From assembly GCA_034336665.1 (NCBI GenBank), contig CM067564.1, forward strand, positions 48,841,451 to 48,905,450: DNA of 64,000 nucleotides. Direction: 5' to 3'. The position numbers and the translations under genes were made by a program. Every line of letters starts with the position of its first letter. The stretch's first letter is position 1. This document shows, piece by piece, positions 45,001-55,800 of the stretch. This stretch comes from Luscinia megarhynchos (Eukaryota > Chordata > Aves > Passeriformes > Turdidae). The notes beneath the pieces were generated by a model. The model searched no databases, had not been told where the DNA came from, and was given only the letters and a program-made list of their open reading frames with translations.

Positions 45001-48000
45001 CAGGGAAAGACGAGCAGGTTAAAGAGTCAAACACAGACATGCATCATCAGCATTTTTCCAGCAATCTCGTACCCACAGAAACCTCCTCCCCTGCTGGCAG
45101 CTCTTGCTGGTTAGGGAAGTAGATGTGGTCCGAGCTCCTCGCCGCAGATGTTCCTCCTGTCTTGGCAGGAGCACACAAATACTTCATCCAAGGGAGAGCT
45201 GTCCTGCTTGGGTGGATAAACTGCTGCTGTGGATAAATAAGCTGCTTGGGGGATGGAGCAAAAAGCCGGGAGACTGGATATATGGCAGGCACTTCATGTT
45301 TGCCCGGAGTGTCTAGAGGATGTCTGCTGTGCTCTCCTGGGGAGCATCCTCGTGCCAAGGACACGATGTTCCAGCCAGTGCTGGGATGTGAGTGAGGAGG
45401 AGCCAGCAGGTGGGCTGCAAGTGTGAGGAGATGAGTGCTAGGATGCTGTGCCTGGAGAGATGGGCTGGAGCCAGGCACACACAGCACAGGGATGTGTTGG
45501 GCACTGTTTCTGGCCCTGCAGATCAACCGCTTTCTGTAGCTCTGCTTTCCCAAAGCTACGGACAGTGGAGCCCTTGCTCTGTGGTGGTTACAACCTGCCA
45601 ACTCCTATCCTAACCTCCCTGAGAGATACACATCCATCTTGCTCAGAAGGAACTTGAGTCACAATCCAGAAGGACCCTTCTTCCCTCCACTGGACCCTTC
45701 AAAAAGGAGATCGTCTGTGTATCAGAGCTGAAAGATCATTGTTTGGAGGAGATGCTAATTAAAAACATGAAATATCTCTTTGATAGCCTTTCACTCACAA
45801 CTTTGGTCTCAGCAAATGAGAAAGATTACTACACTTGCAACTACAAAGATAGAGATTTATTTAAAACATCAGGGATCAGTAGATTAATATTTTGTCAGAC
45901 CAGAGCAATAGTTATACAAAGAAGATAGGTAGATAAATGACAGACAGATTGACTGATCTGAAGGATGAGTTCAGAGGAGATATTCATTGCCATAGAATGT
46001 ATATTGCAAACATTATTGAGAATGCAAGGCAACAGAAACAGAAGAAATATAAAAACTTAAGTATGTTATAGACAGTAAGAAGACATTAAAACTTAGGGAA
46101 TCTTAACTTAGGAATAGCTTCTCTGTTATTTACGATCTTACCGTTTATGTCCATCAGATGAGAAAAACATCACATCAAATGTTCCTGCTTTACTGTATCA
46201 GAGCAAGGTAGTAGGATCCATCTATACCAGATAATTTACCATCTGTAGCTGTGGAGGATGTGAAATATCACCTGCTAAATACAAACGTTTTCAGTTCAGA
46301 AGTCTCGGGATATGTACACTTCCAATCTTAAGACCAGTAGCTCAGTACTCTAATTTCACTAATTTTAGATCTTAACAAACTTTGGAAAACTGGAGAGGTG
46401 CCAGAGAACTGATGGAGGGTCAACATGAACTAGAACTTAAAAGGGAATGATACGAGACTGGATAAACAGACTCTGATCAGGGATAAATCAATGAAGTAGT
46501 TACACAGAGACTCTGTCAGTAGAGGTTAATAGGTATTTTCCACTGTGCTTCACTGATCACACATCTTGTCTGATACGGACAAGGTGGATACAGAGATGCA
46601 AGACAGATACAGAGCAAGCAGAGGTTTTGTTTCTGGAACATTATTTTACTGCCTGAGGACTAACACTGTTTCCAAACACTGTCATCAGCCTCAGCCCAGA
46701 GTTAGCTGACTATAAGCAGTGACTTGTGCAGTGCGAGACCCTGAGATGAGAGTTCTTACCTCTCACTTGGGGTGGAGCCCTCTGCCCTCAGACTCCATGA
46801 AATCTATAAACTTTAGTGAGATAACAGCTCCCTTGTGCAAATAGGATTTGCATGCATGACTTGCTTTTCAATTGAGGCTGTAGCCACTGCAGGTTTTGAA
46901 TTGCACATGCCCATGGAGAAGAAAAAAGCCTGCAGCTGGGGCAGTGCCAGCTGGAAACATTTCAGCACAAGAGGCAGCAGTTTGGATCTCAGGCAGATGT
47001 TTTAGTCCACCTCTGGCTAGCCATTGTTTAATGGAGCATGTACCTCAGGAACGTCAAGTTTTGGGAAAGAAAATCTCTTTCTCCTGGATGTGCTTGGCTG
47101 ACAGGTAGCCTTGAGATGGCTTTGGAAGATGGATGAGCCACAGAGACCCTTGCAGCTGGTGGGATGACCTCTCAAAGTGTGCTTGCTGTGGGCAAAGAAG
47201 GTTTTCCAGCTCACCTCTCTGCAGAGGATCATAGAATCCTGCATTTTGAGGCTAGGGTAGTGCCAAAGGAGAGCATATGCACATAATAAGGAAGGACACA
47301 TAGGTGAATAATTTTCTTTTCTGTTCATCCCATCTGTGGAAAGCTTAAATGACGAGATGGAAATCCTGCAAAATCAGGAGGTGGTACTGCTGCTCTGTGT
47401 CCTTTTGCTATTCAAAGTAGCTTTTTTCTTCTTGAAGATCAGTACCAATGCAGATTTCCCTGTGATATTCCTGCCACCCTTGGTGGGGTGAAGGGTGATG
47501 TCAGACTTGCAGATGCAGCAGCTGGAGCGCTGTTTTGCTGTTCAGCTGGTGTGTAAGGACCAGTGTCACACTGAGCTCTGTCCTCTGCTCTTCAAAGGGG
47601 TGTTTTGAGGCAGCCCCTTAGCTGCTGCCCCACTTACTGCCTGCCACCAGCTCAGAGGAGCAGTTTACCAACTGCTTATACATCTGTCAGAAGCCCAGGA
47701 GGGAAATTTGCATTGTGTATGCATACACGTGCATATATTAATGAAACATTTATCTTTGTGAAGATACTTTTTCTCAAAAATAAAAAATATTGAAGAAATT
47801 TTTCTCTAAATCTGTTGGACACTGACTCTCTGCTGAGATTTTGGAGCACGAAGGAGCAGATGGGAAAGCTTCTGCAATACAATAAGTAAGATAATGTAAA
47901 AGGGAGAATCCACAATCATCATAAAACTCAAATGCTGAAAAATCCACAAGAGAATGAAGATTATAATAATTCAGACAATACATCCTTGAATGAGAATGTT

Positions 48001-48573
48001 TCAGTTTCCTCATTTGCTCAGTCTCTCATCTGATGTCCAAGAGCTAAACGTAAATGTGGAAAAAGTGAAGTGAAATAGTTTTTCAGAACTGTTTGAAGCC
48101 TTTTGCCTGCATTCCAGAGCTCAGCTCAGGACTCCACGGGCTGGGGTTTGCACCAGATCTGTGAGGCCGTGCCTCCCTCTGCTGACTGCCTCTCCAGACC
48201 TCTGTCCTTGGCTGCAAATCATAAAAGGCCGTGGTTGTTTTCTCCCTCCTGTTGGGCTGATGCTCTCCCCATGTCCCAGGCAATGACAGTAAAGTCTGAG
48301 GAGCTGTTGGATACAGGCTGCTCACATCAGCCCCAGCCCCACAGTGCCAGTGGGTGTCACCTCAGCAGCCCTTTGTTCCCTTTGTGACATCTGTCCCATG
48401 GGTCCCAGTGCCACTCAGGTTCTCATTAACTCTAAATTAAAGCATCCTTGTTTAGGAGAAAACACTGAAAGCAGTAAGGCAGAGACTCAAGGAAAGTTAC
48501 CATAAACTGAGACATGCCAGCAGAGACCTTTGGCGCTGAATTTTTATTTTGTCTCTTATGTTTTTAATTTTCT

Positions 48574-48640
48574 GGGGGGGGGGGGGTTGTGTTTGTTTTG
48601 TTTGTTTGTTTGTTTAGGTTGTTTTGTTTTGTTTTAAAGT
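48574..48640. repeat. Poly-G run followed by (TTTG)n
   Basis: A G homopolymer of about 13 bases runs directly into TTTG/TTTTG repeats. Confidence 0.8.
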
Positions 48641-51469
48641 TTGAATATGTCTGTAACACCACTTGGTACCAGTTTTAAAATCTTTTGGTCTTTATAGGCA
48701 GCTACTAAGTAAAACTGACTGTGGGAACTGCAAAACTTAAAGGTTTTGGATTCTCTTCTCCTTTCACACACTCTCTACAGAAACTTCCTGTTGTCTCAGC
48801 AAAACTTGTGCCACCAGCAAAGGCAAGAAATGTACAATGTCAGCATGGGAGGATGAACTGAAAATCATGCTCCTTGCTCTGGGGGAGGACCATGCTGGCT
48901 GTCCTCGAGCTGGTTGTCCCTTGATGATCTGCCAGGGTTGGGTGACCCTTTCTGTAGAGAGAGTCAAACCCAACTCTTCTGCAGTGATGGAGAGGGATCT
49001 CAGTGTTGTAAATGTCCTCAGGCTGGGGGCTGATAGAGATGAGATTAAAGTCTATTCTAACAAACCAAGTTTGTTAGTCAGGTTTCCTTTGGACTTGAAA
49101 ACACAGAGGAAAACAGCTCCTGGATGCTCCAGGAGCTTTGTGTTGTGGAAGCTTTGTTAGAAAGCTCTGAGGAAACTGCTATCCTTTCAAAATAAAGTGT
49201 GCCAAGTAGAATAGCCCCAGAGCCATCCTGCTGGGACCTGAGGGCTGATTTAATAGTGCAAAAAACAATTACCAGGCTGTAATCAGTAACGGCTGTGTCG
49301 GGAAACTGAAACCGCTACAGGGAAGGAGACAGGAGAGCAGGGTCTGCTCTTGCAGGAGCTGAGCCCAAGATAAGTGGCAGCAGAAAGCCCCTGCTACTGA
49401 TGAATTATGGAATAAATTGATGCATAGAAGCTCCAGTGCATTAGATCACTTGAAAGGACACGCAGAACATCAGGGAGCCAGGTCAATGTGGGGCTGAAGG
49501 CAGCACTGCCTGCCCAGATGAGATACTGACCTCCACCCTGGGACTACAACAGCCAGCTGGTGAGTTACAGAGGCAGCAGCATCAGTGACAGTGATATAGA
49601 ATTAGCCTTGGAATATATTGAAATTTTCATATATGTGCTGAATTAAACCTTTACCCAGAGTGCAGAGAAAAACACACGATGGCTTTTATATAAATAAAAT
49701 ATTAGTCAGGAGAAAGCATATAGTCTTTTATAGTCTGTGGTGCTGATCTTCCGAAGAGACTCCAAAGCTCTCTTCAATTTACGGGCCAAAGCTGTTTCTA
49801 GGAAGTGATGCCAGGAATATTTTTGAGGAAGGAGAGCTAAAGCTCGGCATGTAAACCTTGGAACTGCTGTAACAGATGCAGCCAGCTGTGATAAATGTAT
49901 AACATACTAAATAAGACCAAGGGAGTTGTGTCCAACCTGAGCAGCACAAATCTTTCCAATGTTTAACCAACCATCCAAGATTTCCTTTGATATTATTTCC
50001 TCCATTAAAAAGAAGGCTGTTTATTATTTCAGACCCAAGAAACATAGGTACTTTTCACTGAAGACTGATATACTTACTTTTAATTGTAGAAAGAAGTGGA
50101 TCTGTTTGGTCTGTTATATTAGTGGTTCAATCAGACTCTCACTCATCAAATTAGAGCTGCTGTCTACTGAGTGACCACATCACCCAGGAAGCATTTTGAT
50201 GCACAAGTGAGTGGTCCCGGTGGGAGAGATGTAGATTGGTTGAGAAGACATGTAACACTTAAAAAACAAGATACTATAACAAAGCATGGGCTGAGAAGCA
50301 AGTAACTCACCTGTCCCAATATTCACTGAGTATGTGTAAGTAACAATTTGTGATTTTCAGCAAGTTTTGCCTGTGTTTTGCATTTGTTCTGAGTTATTCA
50401 GTGGATGTTGGAAGGTTTTGTCCCTTTGTCCCACCGAGCCACAGTCACCTCCCTCCAGCACTGCCATGTCCCACCCAGACCCTACAACCCCCTCAGTATT
50501 TAATCTGGGCACAGGCAGAGCCTGCTCAGGAATATAATTAATATACAAGTACTGAGAAAATGAGCATAGGACCAACTGTTCTGTAGGTCAAGGGCACTTG
50601 TGTGCCAGGAAGCCACATCCTTCACACCATGGGATTGTTCTTTTCCAAGTGGCTCAAGAGGACGTGAAGAGTCTCTCCACTGAGGCCTGGAGACTCTTCT
50701 TCCCCAACACTTACCTTGGGAATGACTGCTGGAGGGTTACAGGAGGCCTTTGTACCTTTCCACCCAGTACTTCAGCTCAGGACACAGTCAAGCTCATTGA
50801 AACTGTGATAATTTCCCACCTTACTTGAACTCGAGACTTCTCAGCTTTGCGGCGCGGCGCTTTGGTGTCGGAGCGCATGAGCGCAGAGGCTGAGGGCAGG
50901 TGGAGAGCTCCTGAGCCCAGGCCGAGCAGCCCAGCAGCACTTGGGACCTAACATGACAGCAGTGTTTCGCAAGAGGAGCGGCTGATTTCACTGGGCTCTT
51001 GCTCAACAGCTGGGGAGCTCCCACAGCCGTGACCAGTGACCTGCGGGGGACCTTGGATGGTGGGGGGTGACAGGAATTGGAGCCACCGACAGAACAACTG
51101 CTCTGACAGCTCCTGTCTGCAGCTGCTGTTCTTCTTTCTGGTCTTTTCACCTGCAGACCTGGCCTATGAATCTTTCCTATCCAGCAAGAAGGAAATGGCC
51201 AAGCTATTTCTGCTAGATTCCAGTGGTATTTAGGGGAGTTTGTCTTGTAGAGCAAAAAACCCCCTGGAATTCCTGGGGAGGTGCAGGGAGAGCAGGGTTG
51301 GGAGAACCACAGAGCTCATTTGACCAAAAACCTTAAAATATGTCCTGGAAGCCTCAACATTTAATGCACCTTAATTAGTTTATTTTCATCCTAAATTGCA
51401 CTTGAGATTGTATCCATGATGGTCTGGGGGATATTCAAGAGGAAAGTTATTTTCTGAGATCAAGTGATA

Positions 51470-51625
51470 TAAATAGAAAAAATGAAAACAATTAAAAAGT
51501 AAAAGAACCCCAAACCAATAAAAATTAATTTAAATAAAAATAAATTAAAATGTAAATAAAATTATAATTAGAAAATTAGCATAAATAAAAATAAATAAAA
51601 AATAACAACAAAATAATGCCCCCAG
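51470..51625. repeat. A-rich low-complexity block (aaat/aaataa)
   Basis: Repeated aaataaa-type units. Similar blocks recur at about 51945-52022 and 52240-52330, on both sides of the polypurine tract and the CR1 piece. Confidence 0.75.
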
Positions 51626-51660
51626 GCTTTCTCACATGCAAACACATCAGCAACTGCAAA

Positions 51661-51680
51661 GCAGCAGCAGCAGCAGCAGC
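51661..51680. repeat. (CAG)n microsatellite
   Basis: About seven CAG units in intergenic sequence. Confidence 0.8.
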
Positions 51681-51833
51681 GACAGTGCATGGGACAGCAA
51701 AAGTGTTTCATTGCCACCAATCCCAGCCCCAGGAATATTCCCTCTTTTATTTAAGTTTAGGTGGGTAGCTCATGTAGGGAGACTGGGAAGAGCACATGCA
51801 AGTTCATTTTTCAGTTCTAGCGGGATTAGATGG

Positions 51834-51940
51834 AGAGAAAGAAAAAGAAAGGAAAGGAAGGAAGGGAAGAAAAGGAAGGAAGGGAAGGAAAGGAAGAAAA
51901 GGGAAGGAAAGGAAGAAAGGAAGAAAGGAAGAAAGAAAGC
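51834..51940. repeat. (GGAA/GAAA)n polypurine tract
   Basis: About 105 bases of the plus strand almost exclusively A and G (ggaagg, gaaag units), a possible triplex-forming sequence. Confidence 0.88.
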
Positions 51941-52017
51941 CCTCCAAAAACCAAAGTAAAATAGAATAAAGTAAAAATAAAATAAATTACAAAATAAGTA
52001 AAATAGAATAGCTACAA

Positions 52018-52225
52018 AATAAAGGTTAGGTTGGATGTCAGGAGGTTTTACACCCAGAGGGTGGCTGGGCACTGGAGCAGGCTCTGCTCACAGCAGAGCT
52101 CAAAGGGCCTGGACACGGCTCTCAGGCACAGGTGAGGCCTGTGGGGTGCCCTGTGCGGGGCCAGGAGCTGCACTGATGTTACTTGTGGTCCCTTCCAACT
52201 CAGGATATTCTGCTTCTGGGAGTCT
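52018..52225 (+). repeat. CR1 LINE 3' fragment
   Basis: The run 'ggttggatgtcaggaggttt', 'ccagagggtggctgggcact' and 'ggtcccttccaactcaggat' is the CR1 3' end, sense orientation, about 460 bp before TMEM243 exon 1. Confidence 0.85.
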
Positions 52226-52467
52226 ATGAGAGTAAAACACAATAAAGGAAAACAAAATAAAAATAAATAAAAAAAAGAATAATGAAATAAAACCTATAAT
52301 AAGAAAAATCAAATCGAATCAAAACCAACTCAAAATGAAATCAAGCTCCTTTCTCCTAATGAGATTTGCCCAAATACCGCAACTTTGTTGAGCAACAATA
52401 ATGCGCGGTCAGCGGCAGCGCGCGGGCCCCGCCCCTCCCCGCGCAGGCCGGGCTGGCGGCTCCGCAC

Positions 52468-52625
52468 CCGCGCCGCTCCCGGGGCCGCTCCCGGGGCCGC
52501 TCCCGGGGGCCGCTCCCGGCGATCCCGGTGTTCCCGGTGCCGCTCCCGGCGATCCCGGTGTTCCCGATGTTCCCGGGGCCGCTCCCGGCGCCGCTCCCGG
52601 TGTTCCCGGGGCCGCTGCCGGGGCG
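52468..52625. repeat. GC-rich minisatellite (ccgctcccgggg / gttcccgg units)
   Basis: Imperfect tandem units of about 12-18 bp built on ccgctcccgg, just upstream of the TMEM243 start. Runs of four G/C per unit give some quadruplex potential. Confidence 0.8.
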
Positions 52626-52737
52626 GGGCGGCAGCGCGGGCGCGCAGCGCGGCGGGCGCGCAGGGGCGGGCGGCGCGGGGGGAGGCGCACCATGAGCGGG
52701 CGCCCCCCCGCGGCCGCCGGCGCAGCGCCCCCGCGCC

Positions 52738-52815
52738 ATGGAGGGATTCCCCGCCCGCGGGTACGGCACCGGCGGCGCGGACAACCGGCCGCTCTTCGGG
52801 GAGACCTCGGCCAGG
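52738..52815 (+). CDS. TMEM243: TMEM243 coding exon 1
   Basis: 26 in-phase codons, MEGFPARGYGTGGADNRPLF then GETSAR. Donor gtaagg. Confidence 0.95.
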
Positions 52816-55800
52816 GTAAGGGACAGCGCTCCGCCTCGCCACTGCCGCCCCCGGCACCCCCTTCCCCGGAACAGCCCCCCGCCGAAGCGAACCGCAGCGG
52901 GGGAAATGCGGCAGAAAGTCCCGTAGTGCCCCTCTCCGCAGCCTCCCCGAGTAAATGCCCCCGGCAATGAGGAGCCTCCTCCCCGGCACCCCGGGGAGCG
53001 GCGGCTCCCCACCCCCTGTCCCCGGGCTCGGCACGGAGCGCCGCAGCAGCCGAGCGGCCGGCCCGAGCGAGGAACCTGCCCGAACCCTGCCAACAGATTT
53101 AAAAATCCCTGTGAAATAAGAAGGAATCCTCACTCCCCCTCAAAAACGGCATAGAAAATCAGAAAGGCTGCACTCCAATGGGAAAATATAAAAGAAGCCC
53201 CCCAAATCCCAAAAGAAAGAAAAGCTTCAAATTGGCGTAATTATAAAACCCCTAAAATAAAACCAAAACAACCATCTCCCGATTAGTGCCCCAAACCAAA
53301 AATAATCCATCAAAACCACCCCAAACGAACACCGCCCCGAATTTTTAAAAAAGCAAACTATATCCGCAAAACTACCCCTCCTACCAAAACCCCCTCCCCA
53401 AATAAAAAACTCTCAAAACATCCCCCCCTCCCATTTCCCCCAAGGAAATAAACTTTAAAATAATCCCCCCCAAACCAACGTCCCCGCCGAAACTCTATCG
53501 GGAACTTGGGGCTCGGGGTCCCGGGCTCTGGGCGCCCTCGGAGTGGGGCTGGGAAGGGCTTCGGGCACGGGCAGGGGGTCCCGCAGCCGCTGTGTCCCAG
53601 CCGGGTGTGCCTGGGGCTGCACAGCCCGGGCTGCCTCCCACCCGCTTTGGGGTCTTTGCTGGCGATGGGATGGGATGGGATGGGGATGGGGGCCGCGTTT
53701 GGTGCTTTCCCTGGAGCTGTTTCTCTCCCGGGCCGGAGGAGCCGGCGGTGGCTCCGTGGCGGCTCCTCAGGTGTCCGTCCCCGTAAGCCGCTGGGCTCCC
53801 GGCGCCGCTGCGGGGGCTCTGCTGGGGAGGGGGCTCCTGGGGAATCCCTCGGGAACCACGGTACCTGGAGCCGTCACATCATGGCTCTGGGACTTGGGGT
53901 TGTCCCGTTAGCAGGGGCTACACACGCTCGTGTGAGTTTGGGGAGTGTATCAAATCCATTGCCTCCCTCCCTGCAAGAACTTGGAACTGCTGCTGTAATT
54001 AAAATGTTTAATGAAACAAAGTGATACCAACCGGATTTTCGGGGAAATATGGAATGACGTGGCGTAGGAGGACAGGCAGGACCCCCAGAGGACGGACTGG
54101 GGGGGGACAGGTATCCCCCGCCTGCGGTTGCGGGCGCTCACGGGCAGCGCTGGGGAAGAGGGTACCTGTGTCGGAGCAGTGCCCTGCACTCGGGTCCTGC
54201 TGGACGGTCCTTGGTCAGGGGTTTTGGGAAGCTCCCTGCGATGGGCACTTCTGGGGACTGGGATGTGCCATCGGAGCAGGCAGGCAGTCCTGGAAGGTAA
54301 CCCCCAAACTTTTCAGCCCAGGTTAAGCCTTCGATCCCTGATCCCTGCTTTTTTTCCCAGCCGCTCAAAGGAGAGAGGTAAATGGTAAACGTGGGATGTT
54401 AATTTCAGCTCCTGGGCTCTAACGGGGATCCAGCGTCCTGCACTTCACCCCCCGCCAGTCTCCTGTGGCTTTTTGGAGCCTGTCATATGGGCGAGCAGCA
54501 GCCAATGGTGTCTCTGCTGTACCCGTGTCCGGCAGACAAGGGATCACTGTGCTGCCCAGGGGTCCTTTCCTCCCCGATTCACTGGGGTTGCTTGGAAACG
54601 GACGCTGGTGAAGTCCCGAGCTGGAATGTTCTGTGTCAGAAATGGAAAAGCTAAACTTTGCCTTTAAATGGGAGCAGGTCTGCCGGGAGAAGTGCGTCTG
54701 CCCGTGCCCCAGCTCTGCTTTTGGGTCTGTGCAAGTGATGGCTGATATTGGCAAGCCGGGATCCTCTGCTCGGGCTGGGGCAGTGCTTGTGCCCCAGGAA
54801 GCCCCACACCCAAAATTAGGGGTCTCCCACCCTTGCCAGCAATTGGAAATGGATGTAGAGGTGGGGATTCCCTCTTCCTGCCTTCTTGCACCCTCCTGGT
54901 CTCCAAGCTGGTGACTTTGAGGGTAAAGCCACTCCGTGGGGATGGCAGAGCTGGGCAGCAGAATCCTCTCCTTGCCCTGGCGTGGTCCAGCTGCCCCTGC
55001 CAAGCTCATCCTCCCGTGCCACTGCTGAGCAGGGACTGGGGCAAGATGGCACCAAAGAAAGGCTGGTGGGAAGAGGGGGTGCAGCAGCACGGTGCTGGTG
55101 AATGCCAGGCGCTGTGGATTCAGCTGTGGCTCCAGGGATGCAGCCCTGGCAGGGAATGGGTAAGAGACAATGCAAAGGCACAGCTGTACGGTGGCAAAGA
55201 GGGGACAGAGTGTCGCAGGTGCAGCACTTGTCAGGAAAGGAGTTGAAAGTTGGGTTCCTCCATGGTGGGAGCATTTGAGTGGGTGGGAGTTAATTGTTGT
55301 GGGTTGGAAGCACAAAGCAATAGAGAGGCTGAGCAGCTGGGGATGGGAATGATGAGCTGTTGGGGACACACCAGGAAGTCCCCATGTCTTGCAGTGGGTG
55401 GGTGGCCAGCATGGCCCTGAGCACAGCCTGTATTGCCTGCACTTCCACCAGGTCGGCTCTGGCTCTGCATTCAGGGATCCCCCACGGCTGCAGCGGGCTG
55501 CAATGGCTGCTGACCATCTGGACTTGCTGATGTAAGGCTTAAAAATGGCCCTTCCATCACTCCTCAGAGATGGCACCAGGTACCCACGCCCCAGGGGGAC
55601 CTGCCCATTCCCTTGTCCTGGCCAAGCCCCTGCTGGGCTCCCTGTTGGCTCAGCCCACATGATGCTGACTTGGAGGGTTCAAGGATGGAAGGTGCCGAGC
55701 TGGAATGGGGCAAAGAGCAAAGCTGCCACTCTGTCAAAGCCTGTGAAGGGAGTGCAGATAATAGTCTCAGTCTGGCCTCAGTTTCCCTGCTGCTCCAAGT

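Larger units (their letters stand above)
40241..52380. other. Gene-poor interval between MEIG1 and TMEM243
   Basis: About 12 kb with only scattered short open frames. Contents I can name: a possible MEIG1 3'UTR to about 41780, a CpG-rich patch at 44780-45000, a poly-G/TTTG tract near 48574-48640, a (CAG)n run, an A/T-rich low-complexity block with a polypurine tract, and a CR1 fragment. None of the genes that follow MEIG1 in human (for example OLAH) is recognisable. Confidence 0.6.
52385..53060. promoter_or_regulatory. TMEM243: CpG island / TMEM243 promoter
   Basis: Very CpG-dense sequence spanning the first exon, with GC-box-like gggcggg runs and no TATA box. Long open frames on both strands here are a composition effect. 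Confidence 0.8.

Noticed and set aside
45047..45601. 184-aa minus-strand open frame
   Set aside because: No recognisable domain or splice logic; length is within what chance gives in 64 kb of mixed composition. Kept only as context for the CpG patch.
46380..46500. Stretch resembling LINE text ('aaaactggagaggtgccaga')
   Set aside because: Too short and degraded to assign to CR1 or another family with confidence.
40241..52380. Search for OLAH or ACBD7, the human neighbours of MEIG1
   Set aside because: No frame carries a thioesterase GHSMG-type motif or an acyl-CoA-binding domain; they are not in this window.
52330..53133. 267-aa and 245-aa minus-strand frames over the TMEM243 CpG island
   Set aside because: Composition artefact over a GC-rich minisatellite; no domain, no splice support.
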